A stretch of 64,000 nt of DNA from Flavicella sp965243265. GTDB taxonomy: Bacteria; Bacteroidota; Bacteroidia; Flavobacteriales; Flavobacteriaceae. Made by a program: the position numbers and the translations under genes. The notes beneath the pieces are model-generated. The model made no database searches and was not told the origin of the DNA. It worked only from the letters and a program-made list of their open reading frames with translations. Positions 1 to 8,159 of the stretch are shown piece by piece. The stretch is from assembly GCA_965243265.1 (NCBI GenBank), contig CBDEUL010000005.1, positions 372,001 through 436,000 of the forward strand, written 5' to 3'. Positions within the stretch are counted from its first letter, which is position 1. Every line of letters begins with the position of its first letter.

Positions 1-1086
1 TAGGTTGTTGTAAATTCCTAAAAACAAATTGGCAATTAGTATGATTGGAACAATAGAAAGCGCTAAAAAATAATCACTTTTTCCTAAAAATAGTTGAGCA
101 ATATATTCCATATAACCGATGATACAGAGTATAAAAAAAGACCCTATAATAGCAAACCACTTTAATATAAGGGCGTAGGTTTTAGGAGCGTTTTTATTAG
201 TAGCATGATTAAAGAAAAAGGGTTCTGCACCCAATCTAAAAGCCATGATAAATAACGACATAATGACTCCTATTTTATAAGTACCAGCATAGGCACCCAT
301 GGTACTTTTTCCTAACCAATTTTCAAGTACTAATTTGTCTAAATTTTCATTGGTTGTATAAGCAATACCTGCTATTAATATAGGCCAAGAATAATGTAGC
401 ATCTGTTTTAATAAGTTTTTATCAAAAGAGAGTTTGAATTTGAAAATTATAGGCAGTACAACAATAAATGTGATTCCACTGGCAATGGTATTTGCAATAA
501 AAATATATCCTTCTTTAAAATTAGGATTGTAGTAAGTATTGATGCTATCAGGGATTTCTAAAGAGCTTTTTATAGTGATGGGTAAAAACCACAAAAATAA
601 AATATTGAAAATAGCATAGATGGCAATGTTCAAAACTCTGATCAGTGTATATTTTTTTGATTTTCCTGTAACTCTTAAATAAGCAAAAGGAATGACAACT
701 AAAGTGTCTAAAATAGAAATCCAAACAAGTAGTGAAAAATAGATAGGATTTGAGAAGCCTAATAATTCTGAAAGTTCATTTTGAAAAATCAACAAAGAAC
801 TTAGTGCAATAAGGCTTGTGAATAACAAACTTAAAAAAGAGGTAGATACAACTTTTCCTTGTTCTTTTTCAGTGTTAAAAAACCTAAAGAACGCTGTTTC
901 CATTCCGTAAGTAAGTAAAATATTAAAATAAGCAGCCCAAACGTAGAAAGAGGTGTTTACACTGTATTCACTTGTTGATAAGGAACTGGTATGAAGTTTT
1001 ACTAAGAGCACATTGATGGCTTTAGGTAAAACGGCAGCAATTCCGTAGATAAGTGTGTCTTTAAAAAAACGTTTTAAAGTGCTCAA
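1..1086 (-). CDS. Polysaccharide/oligosaccharide flippase (Wzx-like, MOP superfamily), 3' end outside window
   Basis: The reading frame stays open from base 1086 to the left edge of the window (362 codons), so the C-terminus is missing. The translation starts LSTLKRFFKDTLIYGI and is made of many hydrophobic segments separated by short charged loops. This is typical of Bacteroidota MOP-superfamily exporters that move lipid-linked sugars or O-antigen units across the inner membrane. The start is a TTG at 1086. An in-frame stop lies only 12 bases upstream, so no earlier start is possible, and the N-terminal sequence fits the family. An exact -7 element (1115 to 1108 on the minus strand) precedes it. 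It is divergent from gpsA. Family assignment is firm; the substrate cannot be told. Confidence 0.85.
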   Translation of the reverse strand, partial: MSTLKRFFKDTLIYGIAAVLPKAINVLLVKLHTSSLSTSEYSVNTSFYVWAAYFNILLTYGMETAFFRFFNTEKEQGKVVSTSFLSLLFTSLIALSSLLIFQNELSELLGFSNPIYFSLLVWISILDTLVVIPFAYLRVTGKSKKYTLIRVLNIAIYAIFNILFLWFLPITIKSSLEIPDSINTYYNPNFKEGYIFIANTIASGITFIVVLPIIFKFKLSFDKNLLKQMLHYSWPILIAGIAYTTNENLDKLVLENWLGKSTMGAYAGTYKIGVIMSLFIMAFRLGAEPFFFNHATNKNAPKTYALILKWFAIIGSFFILCIIGYMEYIAQLFLGKSDYFLALSIVPIILIANLFLGIYNNL

Positions 1087-1107
1087 TTTTAGTTGTTATA
1101 ATTTTCG

Positions 1108-1115
1108 CAAATATA
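1108..1115 (-). promoter_or_regulatory. -7 element of the flippase promoter
   Basis: On the minus strand the sequence reads TATATTTG, an exact match to the Bacteroidota consensus TAnnTTTG. It lies about 21 bases before the TTG start of the flippase gene. No clear -33 box was identified. Confidence 0.55.
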
Positions 1116-1185
1116 GGCTAATTATAAGATAAGCTAATGGTTTTGTATTAAAGAGCTTATAGGAGGATGGTTTCATTTTAATTCT

Positions 1186-1193
1186 TATTTTTG
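1186..1193 (+). promoter_or_regulatory. -7 element of the gpsA promoter
   Basis: TATTTTTG matches TAnnTTTG exactly and ends 28 bases before the gpsA ATG. The predicted leader is about 20 bases. Confidence 0.55.
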
Positions 1194-1221
1194 AACAAGG
1201 AACAAAAGGATTTAAAAATAC

Positions 1222-2217
1222 ATGGATAAAGCTTTAAAAATAGCTGTTTTTGGTGGAGGTAGTTGGGCTACTGCAATTGTAAAAATGTTGTGCGAAAATG
1301 TAGCAACAGTAGGTTGGTATATGCGTAATGAAACTTCGGTTGCATACATCAAAGAAAACAAGCACAACCCCAATTATGTGACTTCTGCTGAGTTTAATAC
1401 AAAACAGCTTTTTTTAAGTAGTGATATTAATGAGATGGTTGCTTATGCAGATGTTATCATTTTAGCAATTCCATCAGCTTTTTTGAGTTCAGAATTGTCA
1501 AAGATAACCGAGTCTTTAGAAGCTAAGATTCTTTTTTCTGCAATTAAAGGAATTGTTCCAGAAACAGGTTTAATTGTAGGAGAGCATTTACATAAAGAAC
1601 AGAAAATACCTTTCGAAAATATAGGAGTTATTACAGGTCCGTGTCATGCAGAAGAAGTAGTAATGGAGCGTTTGTCTTACTTGACGATTGCTTGTCAAGA
1701 TGAACAAAAAGCAGTTTTATTGAGCAAAGCATTGGCAGGCGATTATATAAAATGTAAAGTTTCTGATGATATTATAGGTACAGAATATGCGGCAATGCTA
1801 AAGAATATTTATGCAATTGCAGCAGGTATTGCACATGGTTTAGGTTATGGAGATAATTTCCAAGCGGTGTTAATGTCGAATTCTGTAAGAGAAATGAAAC
1901 GTTATATAAAGAAGGTACATAAGATGAAACGTAATATTAACAATTCTGCGTATTTGGGAGATTTGTTAGTGACAGGTTATTCTACTTTTAGTAGAAACAG
2001 AATGTTTGGTAATATGTTAGGGAAGGGGTATACTGTAAAAGCTGCCATGATGGAAATGAGTATGGTTGCAGAAGGGTATTACGCTGTTAAGAGTGCTTAT
2101 GAGATAAATCAAGTAAACCAAGCCAATACACCTATTATTGATGCGGTATATGCAATTGTTTATCTTAAAAAGAGTCCTAGAAGACAGTTTAAATTGTTAA
2201 CCGAACTTATTGATTAA
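1222..2217 (+). CDS. gpsA: NAD(P)H-dependent glycerol-3-phosphate dehydrogenase
   Basis: The enzyme reduces dihydroxyacetone phosphate to sn-glycerol-3-phosphate, the backbone of membrane phospholipids, in the cytoplasm. The N-terminal Rossmann motif GGGSWATA is at residues 11-18. The middle carries ITGPCHAEEV, and the all-alpha C-terminal domain carries the conserved LKNIYAIAAGI segment with the catalytic Lys near residue 190, followed by GYGDN. At 331 residues it has the usual family length. It starts at the ATG about 28 bases after an exact -7 element. Its stop overlaps the stop of the convergent lactonase gene by four bases, so there is no terminator between them. Assignment is secure. 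Confidence 0.96.
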   Translation: MDKALKIAVFGGGSWATAIVKMLCENVATVGWYMRNETSVAYIKENKHNPNYVTSAEFNTKQLFLSSDINEMVAYADVIILAIPSAFLSSELSKITESLEAKILFSAIKGIVPETGLIVGEHLHKEQKIPFENIGVITGPCHAEEVVMERLSYLTIACQDEQKAVLLSKALAGDYIKCKVSDDIIGTEYAAMLKNIYAIAAGIAHGLGYGDNFQAVLMSNSVREMKRYIKKVHKMKRNINNSAYLGDLLVTGYSTFSRNRMFGNMLGKGYTVKAAMMEMSMVAEGYYAVKSAYEINQVNQANTPIIDAVYAIVYLKKSPRRQFKLLTELID

Positions 2218-3284
2218 AAAACTAAACACGAAGGGCTTGGACTTTCCTTTGTATGAAGGTAGGTTAACATTCCTGTTTTTTTATCTATTGAAAATACGGC
2301 AATAGAATTGCTTTTTTGATTGGCAGCTAATAAGAATTTTCCACTAGGATCTAGTGTGAAATTTCTAGGCCAATTTCCATAAGTACTTATGTTTTGGATT
2401 TGTTTTAGAGATCCGTCTTTTTTATCTCTTTTATAAACAACAATAGTATTTGCTCCCCTGTTAGATCCGTACAGAAATTTATCATCTTTAGACAAATGTA
2501 TATCAGCGCATGAGTTTATGCCTTCGTACCCTTTTTCTAACGTGGTTACATCTGTAACTCTAATATAAGCGTCTTTCTCTTTTTTAAATGTAGTAACTGT
2601 ACTACCGTATTCATTAATGATGTAAATGAATTTTCCTTTTTTGGTAATGTCAAAATGCCTCGGACCTGAGTTTTTAACTAGGGGAAAACTTTTTTTAGAA
2701 ATGTAACGGTTGTTGTTGAATTCAAATTCTTCAAAAGAGTCAATCCCTAAATCAGCAACAAATAACTTTTCTTTATAAAATTGAGCAGAGTGGGTTTTTG
2801 CTGATCTGTTTTCTCTATCTAATTTGGTAATTTGAAAAGCTCTTTCAATATCTCCATTTAAGGTAAGATTGTAAATGCTAAAATTACCTCCTGTGTAGTT
2901 TGAAACCACAAGCCTTGTTCCGTCTTCGTCAATACCCAAGTGACAAGGATGTGCTCCATTAGAGCTTCTTTCAGAGGTTTTATCTAAAGTACCATCCGCT
3001 TTTATTACAAAAGAACAAATAGCTCCACTTGTTAAACCTTTGTAATTGTCTAATTCACATACGGAATAGAGATATTCCTTTTCTGGAGATAGCACGATAT
3101 AGGAAGGGTTGTTTATTTTGGCAACCAGTTTATGATCAGTTAAGTCTCCAGTTACAGTGTTGAATTGAAATAGATAAATACCTTCACCTTCACCATCTGT
3201 GTATCCGCCAACATACATGGGAATAGTTTGAGCTTTGAAAACAAGAGAAAAAAGGATGAGTAGTAAGGTTAAGAGAGATTTCAT
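2214..3284 (-). CDS. Secreted lactonase-family beta-propeller protein (6-phosphogluconolactonase type)
   Basis: This 356-residue protein has a clear signal peptide (MKSLLTLLLILFSLVFKAQ), so it acts outside the cytoplasm. The rest follows the YbhE/Pgl seven-bladed propeller pattern. MYVGGYTDGEGEGIY is near the N-terminus, followed by repeated blade motifs such as HPCHLGIDEDGTRLVVSNY, GPRHFDIT and NWPRNFTLDPSGKFLLAANQ. Cytoplasmic members hydrolyse 6-phosphogluconolactone. With a signal peptide the substrate is more likely another sugar lactone, which is inference. It has its own -7 element at 3312 to 3305 and lies downstream of a strong terminator hairpin, so it is probably transcribed separately from pheS. 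Confidence 0.85.
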   Translation of the reverse strand: MKSLLTLLLILFSLVFKAQTIPMYVGGYTDGEGEGIYLFQFNTVTGDLTDHKLVAKINNPSYIVLSPEKEYLYSVCELDNYKGLTSGAICSFVIKADGTLDKTSERSSNGAHPCHLGIDEDGTRLVVSNYTGGNFSIYNLTLNGDIERAFQITKLDRENRSAKTHSAQFYKEKLFVADLGIDSFEEFEFNNNRYISKKSFPLVKNSGPRHFDITKKGKFIYIINEYGSTVTTFKKEKDAYIRVTDVTTLEKGYEGINSCADIHLSKDDKFLYGSNRGANTIVVYKRDKKDGSLKQIQNISTYGNWPRNFTLDPSGKFLLAANQKSNSIAVFSIDKKTGMLTYLHTKESPSPSCLVF

Positions 3285-3304
3285 AGTTTGGTTTGTGGTT
3301 TTTC

Positions 3305-3312
3305 CAAATATA
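3305..3312 (-). promoter_or_regulatory. -7 element of the lactonase gene promoter
   Basis: The minus strand reads TATATTTG, an exact TAnnTTTG match, 20 bases before the ATG at 3284. The upstream part of the promoter abuts the hairpin at 3320-3366. Confidence 0.55.
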
Positions 3313-3319
3313 CAGAATT

Positions 3320-3366
3320 AAAATAATTAAGGGGGTATAGCAACGCTATACCCCCTTAATTATTTT
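3320..3366 (-). terminator. Strong terminator hairpin after the pheS unit
   Basis: This is a perfect 21-bp inverted repeat (3320-3340 with 3346-3366). One more C-G pair in the loop leaves a three-base loop. The core is GGGGGTATAG / CTATACCCCC, with A/T-rich outer arms. It follows the stop of the small gene at 3380 and precedes the lactonase promoter. The symmetric A/T flanks would let it work in both directions. Confidence 0.85.
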
Positions 3367-3379
3367 GTGTTGTAAAGGT

Positions 3380-3781
3380 TTATTTTATTAAAACCCCTTC
3401 CTTTTTCAATAAAGGAATCATTCTTAAAGCGCCTTCCTTAACAGTTCCTTTCTTAAAAGTATATTTTTTATCATACATTTTATTTCCCTCAAAAAAAGTA
3501 ACTTCAAAACTATTGTTTAGTCTTAAAACAGCAGGGTTTATGTATTCTACTTTGGCAAAAGATTTTGCAGGTAGTTTGTCTATTTTTTTACGCAGAATAG
3601 AAGTTGTAAGCTTTGTTGTTTCTTCATCTCCTTTAGAAACAATCAAACACATTTCTAAATCTACTTCTTTGTTATTTATGATATAAGCATTCCAGTCATC
3701 ACATTTAAAATCTTCATTGTATTCTTTAACAATTGCCATAAATACACCTGTAACTTCTGGAATTTGAATGTCTTTTTTCAT
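3380..3781 (-). CDS. Conserved hypothetical protein downstream of pheS
   Basis: This is a 133-residue soluble protein with no signal peptide or membrane segment. It is rich in Lys and Glu, starts MKKDIQIPEVTGVFMAIVKE and ends in LLKKEGVLIK. I do not recognise a named domain. It lies 26 bases after the pheS stop on the same strand, with no promoter-like element between. The shared strong terminator follows it, so it is most likely the second gene of a pheS operon. I believe similar short proteins occur beside pheS in other Flavobacteriaceae, but I cannot verify that here. No function is assigned. Confidence 0.7.
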   Translation of the reverse strand: MKKDIQIPEVTGVFMAIVKEYNEDFKCDDWNAYIINNKEVDLEMCLIVSKGDEETTKLTTSILRKKIDKLPAKSFAKVEYINPAVLRLNNSFEVTFFEGNKMYDKKYTFKKGTVKEGALRMIPLLKKEGVLIK

Positions 3782-3807
3782 GTATGCTGAATTTGTTTCA
3801 GAGTAGA

Positions 3808-4827
3808 TTAAAGAACTGATTTAAATTGCTCTAAGAAACGTACATCGTTTTCATAAAACATTCTAATATCTGGAATCTGGTACAACAACATAGCAATACG
3901 TTCAATACCCATTCCAAAGGCATATCCGCTGTATTTTGTAGGGTCTATATTGGCATTCTTAAGAACGTTAGGATCTACCATTCCACATCCCATAATCTCT
4001 AACCAACCAGTACCTTTGGTTATTTTATAGTCTGTTTCTGTTTCCAATCCCCAGTAAATATCTACCTCAGCACTAGGCTCTGTAAAAGGGAAATAAGAGG
4101 GGCGTAAACGGATTTTAGATTTTCCAAACATTTCTTTCGTAAAGTAAAGCAGTGTTTGCTTTAAATCAGCAAATGAAACATCGGTATCTATATACAATCC
4201 TTCAATTTGATGAAATATACAGTGAGCACGTGCAGAAATATCTTCATTTCTAAAAACACGTCCTGGAGATAAAGTACGAATTGGAGGTTTGTTGTTTTCC
4301 ATATAACGTGTTTGTACTGATGAGGTATGAGTTCTCAATAGTAAATCAGGATCTTTTTCAATAAAAAAAGTATCCTGCATATCACGAGCAGGGTGGTATT
4401 CTGGTAAATTTAATGCTGTAAAGTTATGCCAATCATCTTCAATTTCTGGACCTTCAGAAACGGTAAAACCAATTTTAGAAAAAACTTCTACAATTTGGTT
4501 TTTAACGATTGATATTGGATGACGAGAACCTAATTCAATAGGTTCAGAAGGTCTTGTTAAATCTCCGTAAAAACTGTTATTCTCTTCATTATTTTCAAAA
4601 GAGTTTTTTAACTCATTAACCTTTTCTGTTGCAACGGTTCTTAATCCGTTTAAGGCTTGACCTACTTCTTTTTTTAAGCCATTTTCAACAGTTTTAAAAT
4701 CGTTGAAAAGATCTTTAAGTACCCCTTTACTTCCTAAGTATTTTATTCTGAAAGCTTCGACTTCTTCTTTAGAAGTTGCTTTAAAATCTTTTACCTCTCC
4801 AATGAGTTCGTTTACTTTATCTAACAT
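3808..4827 (-). CDS. pheS: Phenylalanine--tRNA ligase alpha subunit
   Basis: This class II aminoacyl-tRNA synthetase subunit charges tRNA-Phe as an alpha2-beta2 enzyme with PheT; pheT is not in this window. The 339-residue protein has the N-terminal coiled coil that binds tRNA (about residues 1-85), then the catalytic core. The core carries motif 2 (SPGRVFRNEDISARAH), HQIEGLYID and motif 3 (GYAFGMGIERIAML). The length is normal. An exact -7 element lies 20 bases before the ATG. It is co-directional with the small hypothetical gene that follows. Confidence 0.97.
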   Translation of the reverse strand: MLDKVNELIGEVKDFKATSKEEVEAFRIKYLGSKGVLKDLFNDFKTVENGLKKEVGQALNGLRTVATEKVNELKNSFENNEENNSFYGDLTRPSEPIELGSRHPISIVKNQIVEVFSKIGFTVSEGPEIEDDWHNFTALNLPEYHPARDMQDTFFIEKDPDLLLRTHTSSVQTRYMENNKPPIRTLSPGRVFRNEDISARAHCIFHQIEGLYIDTDVSFADLKQTLLYFTKEMFGKSKIRLRPSYFPFTEPSAEVDIYWGLETETDYKITKGTGWLEIMGCGMVDPNVLKNANIDPTKYSGYAFGMGIERIAMLLYQIPDIRMFYENDVRFLEQFKSVL

Positions 4828-4847
4828 CGTTCCATTTAATTAGGCTG

Positions 4848-4855
4848 CAAATTTA
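4848..4855 (-). promoter_or_regulatory. -7 element of the pheS promoter
   Basis: The minus strand reads TAAATTTG, an exact TAnnTTTG match, 20 bases upstream of the pheS ATG. Confidence 0.5.
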
Positions 4856-5044
4856 AAAAAAGAAACAGACCTGAACTATTTTTTTAGGCGAATAGTAATG
4901 TGACTTGAAAATGGAAATTTAGGTGCTGTTTTTAAAAATTTAACTTATTTGTATGATTTTTTTTCATTTGTCGACTAACGATTGGTATATCAATTTTACT
5001 ATCTTAGAAACAATAATCGTAATTAATAAAACACGTACATCATT

Positions 5045-6388
5045 ATGGAAAAAATAATCAATGAATTTATGGATCAGGTACGATCTAGAGATAATCATGA
5101 ACCTGAGTTTTTACAAGCTGTTCATGAAGTTGCAGAAGCAGTAATTCCATATATAGTAGAGAATGACGTGTATTATGGAAAAAATATTTTACTTCGTATG
5201 GTAGAGCCAGAAAGGGTAGTGATGTTTAGAGTTTCTTGGGTAGATGACAAAGGAGAAATTCATGTAAATAGAGGGTATCGTGTTCAAATGAATTCTGCAA
5301 TTGGCCCTTATAAAGGTGGTTTGCGTTTTCACCCTACAGTAAATCTGAGTATTTTAAAGTTTTTAGCATTTGAACAGGTGTTTAAAAACTCGTTAACAAC
5401 GCTTCCAATGGGAGGGGGTAAAGGAGGTTCTGATTTTGATCCTAAAGGAAAGTCAGATGATGAAATTATGCGTTTTTGTCATGCTTTTATGACGGAGCTT
5501 TTCCGTCATATAGGACATAATACAGATGTTCCTGCAGGTGATATTGGAGTAGGTGCTAGAGAGGTTGGTTATTTGTTTGGGATGTATAAAAAAATTAGTA
5601 ACAATTTTACCGGAGTGTTGACAGGAAAAGGAATGTCTTGGGGAGGTTCTTTAATTAGACCAGAGGCAACGGGATATGGTAATGTGTATTTTGCGCAAGA
5701 CATGTTAAAGACCAAAGGAGACTCTTTTAAAGGAAAAACAGTTGTTGTATCGGGGTCAGGAAATGTGGCACAGTATGCTGTTGAAAAAGCAGTTCAATTA
5801 GGAGCAAAAGTAGTAACCATGTCAGATTCTTCAGGGTACATATATGACGAAGCAGGAATTGATAAAGAAAAGTTAGCTTTTATAATGGAGCTAAAAAATG
5901 AAAAAAGAGAACGTATATCAGCGTATATTAAGCAATATCCTTCGGCAAAATTTGTAGAAGGAAAAAGACCTTGGGAAGTGAAATGCGATATAGCGATGCC
6001 ATGTGCTACTCAAAATGAATTGAATGGGGAAGATGCACAGAAATTATTAGAAAATGGATGTTTTTGTGTGAGTGAAGGAGCTAATATGCCTTCGACTCCA
6101 GAAGCTATTACAGCTTTTCATAAAGCAAAAATATTATTTGCTCCAGGAAAAGCATCTAATGCAGGTGGTGTAGCAACTTCGGGATTAGAAATGACTCAGA
6201 ATTCTTTACGTTTCCGTTGGTCTCGTAAAGAGGTAGATGAAAAGCTACAAGAAATTATGATTGATATTCATGATGCTTGTGTGGCGTATGGTAAGGACGA
6301 AACAGGTTATGTAGACTATGTAAAAGGAGCAAATATTGCAGGTTTTGTAAAAGTTGCAGATGCTATGTTGGCACAAGGAGTGGTTTAA
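5045..6388 (+). CDS. gdhA: Glutamate dehydrogenase, hexameric NADP-type
   Basis: The enzyme interconverts 2-oxoglutarate plus ammonium and glutamate, the main low-affinity route of nitrogen assimilation. At 447 residues it matches the bacterial small hexameric GDH family. Visible motifs are GPYKGGLRFHP, the catalytic-lysine segment LPMGGGKGGSDFDPKG (around residue 125), PAGDIGVGAREVGYLFG and the Rossmann segment VSGSGNVAQYA. NADP specificity is inferred from overall similarity to the NADP-dependent subfamily. It is transcribed alone: pheS is divergent and a clear terminator follows. A weak -7 candidate, TATCTTAG (5000-5007), lies 37 bases before the ATG. Confidence 0.96.
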   Translation: MEKIINEFMDQVRSRDNHEPEFLQAVHEVAEAVIPYIVENDVYYGKNILLRMVEPERVVMFRVSWVDDKGEIHVNRGYRVQMNSAIGPYKGGLRFHPTVNLSILKFLAFEQVFKNSLTTLPMGGGKGGSDFDPKGKSDDEIMRFCHAFMTELFRHIGHNTDVPAGDIGVGAREVGYLFGMYKKISNNFTGVLTGKGMSWGGSLIRPEATGYGNVYFAQDMLKTKGDSFKGKTVVVSGSGNVAQYAVEKAVQLGAKVVTMSDSSGYIYDEAGIDKEKLAFIMELKNEKRERISAYIKQYPSAKFVEGKRPWEVKCDIAMPCATQNELNGEDAQKLLENGCFCVSEGANMPSTPEAITAFHKAKILFAPGKASNAGGVATSGLEMTQNSLRFRWSRKEVDEKLQEIMIDIHDACVAYGKDETGYVDYVKGANIAGFVKVADAMLAQGVV

Positions 6389-6424
6389 TTTAGGGCATTG
6401 TAACAAAAGGTTTTTAGAAGAATA

Positions 6425-6459
6425 AAAAAAGGAGGTGAAGTTGTTTTACCTCCTTTTTT
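6425..6459 (+). terminator. Rho-independent terminator of gdhA
   Basis: A 12-bp perfect stem (6425-6436 with 6448-6459, core GGAGGT/ACCTCC) has an 11-base loop. Its 3' arm ends in six T residues. Confidence 0.85.
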
Positions 6460-6538
6460 ATGAGGTAATTTTAGACGATACATAAATTTATTTAAAATCG
6501 TTTTAGAGAGGTTACTGTTATTTGAAGTAGCATTGTTT

Positions 6539-6546
6539 TATTTTTG
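6539..6546 (+). promoter_or_regulatory. -7 element of the dinB promoter
   Basis: TATTTTTG is an exact TAnnTTTG match. It lies inside the codons that a longer dinB reading would use (a TTG at 6533), which argues that translation starts further downstream, at the TTG at 6560. Confidence 0.5.
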
Positions 6547-6559
6547 TAAAAAATATTTT

Positions 6560-7654
6560 TTGGAAACACCTCAAGAACATCTTCGTAAAATTATTCATGT
6601 AGATATGGATGCTTTTTTTGCTTCTGTAGAGCAGTTGGATAACCCTGAATTAAGAGGAAAGCCTATTGCTGTTAGTGGAGGTGAAATTAGAGGGGTGGTT
6701 TCGGCAGCTAGTTACGAGGCACGTAAGTTTGGTGTACGATCTGCAATGGCTGGAGCAATGGCAAAAAAACTATGTCCAGAATTAATTTTTGTTCCTGCTC
6801 GTTTTAAAAGGTATAAAGAGATTTCGGCTCAAATTAAAAAGATATTTTTTGAGTATACAGATTTGGTAGAGCCTTTGTCTTTAGATGAAGCGTATTTAGA
6901 TGTTACTACAAATAAAAAAAACAACCCTTCGGCAACTTTGATTGCAGAAGAAATTCGACAACGAATTTTTGATGAGGTTGGGTTAGCTGCTTCAGCAGGA
7001 ATTTCTGTAAATAAGTTTATAGCCAAAATAGCTTCAGATATAAATAAACCGAATGGTCAAAAAACAATTCCTCAAGAAGAGGTTCTTAGTTTTTTAGAAG
7101 AATTGCCTATTGAAAAATTCTTTGGAATAGGAAAAGTTACAAGAATAAAGATGTATAATTTGGGAATCTTTACGGGAAAAGATTTGAAAGAAAAATCAGA
7201 AGCGTTTTTGACAAAACATTTTAATAAATCAGGAGCCTATTATTATGCCATTGTTAGAGGAATTCATAACAGTGAAGTAAAACCACATAGAATTCGAAAG
7301 TCTGTAGCAGCAGAGCATACTTTTTCTAAAAATTTGACTTCAGAAATATTTATGTTAGAAAAGCTAGAGCGTATTTCTGAAGAATTAGAACAGCGTTTGA
7401 TAAAATCTAAGGTAGCAGGGAAAACGGTAACTTTAAAAATAAAGTATAGTGATTTTACACAGCAAACAAGAAGTAAAACATTGCCCTATTTTGTAAAAAA
7501 GAAAGAACTTTTGTTAGCCACAGTTGAAGGTTTGTTGTATCAAGAAAAAATGAAAGATTCGGTTCGGTTATTAGGGATTTCTGTAACCAATTTAAATACT
7601 CAAACAAATAAAAAAGAGGCTGTTATTGATGTGCAATTAAAATTAGATTTTTAG
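6560..7654 (+). CDS. dinB: DNA polymerase IV (Y-family translesion polymerase)
   Basis: This is an error-prone polymerase that extends past lesions and mismatched ends. The palm motifs are clear: IIHVDMDAFFASVEQ near the N-terminus and EPLSLDEAYLDVT about 100 residues later. Helix-hairpin-helix and little-finger domains follow. I chose the TTG at 6560 (ETPQEHLRK follows) over the TTG at 6533, because a -7 promoter element occupies 6539-6546 and would fall inside the longer reading frame. No ATG precedes the catalytic VDMD motif. The predicted length is 364 residues, normal for DinB. The stop codon directly abuts the GTG of the next gene, so the two are co-translated. No LexA-type operator was recognised. 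Confidence 0.93.
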   Translation: METPQEHLRKIIHVDMDAFFASVEQLDNPELRGKPIAVSGGEIRGVVSAASYEARKFGVRSAMAGAMAKKLCPELIFVPARFKRYKEISAQIKKIFFEYTDLVEPLSLDEAYLDVTTNKKNNPSATLIAEEIRQRIFDEVGLAASAGISVNKFIAKIASDINKPNGQKTIPQEEVLSFLEELPIEKFFGIGKVTRIKMYNLGIFTGKDLKEKSEAFLTKHFNKSGAYYYAIVRGIHNSEVKPHRIRKSVAAEHTFSKNLTSEIFMLEKLERISEELEQRLIKSKVAGKTVTLKIKYSDFTQQTRSKTLPYFVKKKELLLATVEGLLYQEKMKDSVRLLGISVTNLNTQTNKKEAVIDVQLKLDF

Positions 7655-8113
7655 GTGAAAGAAGAGCATATAAAAAAAGAATTATTTCAGTTTTGTGAAG
7701 ACTTTGTGAGTGATAAATTAGAAAATATTACAACAACGATTCAGTCACATAAAAATGCTTTACAATCAGAAACGAAGAGTTCTGCAGGAGATAAACACGA
7801 AACAGGAAGAGCCATGTTGCAATTGGAAATGGAAAAAGCAGGACAGCAATTGAATCAAGTTCAACAAATGAAGTTGCTTTTGGAACGTATAAACATTGTA
7901 GAGACAACAGAAATAGTTCGTTTAGGAGCTTTGGTGAAAACAAATTTTGCCAATTATTTTATAGCAGTAAGTACAGGAAAAATTACCTGTGATAAGGTTA
8001 TTTACTATGCTATTTCTCCAAATTCACCTATAGGAAAAATACTTTTAGGAAAACATAAAGGAGATGAGGTTCTTTTTCAAGGAAGAAATTTGAAAATAGA
8101 AGAAGTCTTATAA
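7655..8113 (+). CDS. GreA/GreB C-terminal-domain-like protein
   Basis: This 152-residue protein starts at a GTG immediately after the dinB stop. An N-terminal helical, coiled-coil-prone half (about residues 1-85, with ETGRAMLQLEMEKAGQQLNQ) is followed by a beta-rich half. That half ends in SPNSPIGKILLGKHKGDEV, which resembles the C-terminal FKBP-like domain of transcript cleavage factors GreA/GreB. I recall flavobacterial homologues labelled as 3-oxoacyl-ACP synthase; nothing in the sequence supports that label. A role at RNA polymerase is inferred from the fold resemblance, and the link to DinB is inferred from co-transcription. Whether the acidic tip residues of true Gre factors are present is unclear. 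Confidence 0.75.
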   Translation: MKEEHIKKELFQFCEDFVSDKLENITTTIQSHKNALQSETKSSAGDKHETGRAMLQLEMEKAGQQLNQVQQMKLLLERINIVETTEIVRLGALVKTNFANYFIAVSTGKITCDKVIYYAISPNSPIGKILLGKHKGDEVLFQGRNLKIEEVL

Positions 8114-8150
8114 ATAAAAAACGGATTGTAATTTACAATCCGTTTTTTAT
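8114..8150. terminator. Bidirectional terminator between the Gre-like gene and mqo
   Basis: An 18-base perfect inverted repeat (8114-8131 with 8133-8150) has the core CGGATTGTAA and A/T tracts on both sides. It sits between two convergent genes and can serve both. Confidence 0.85.
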
Positions 8151-8159
8151 TTTCTGTTT

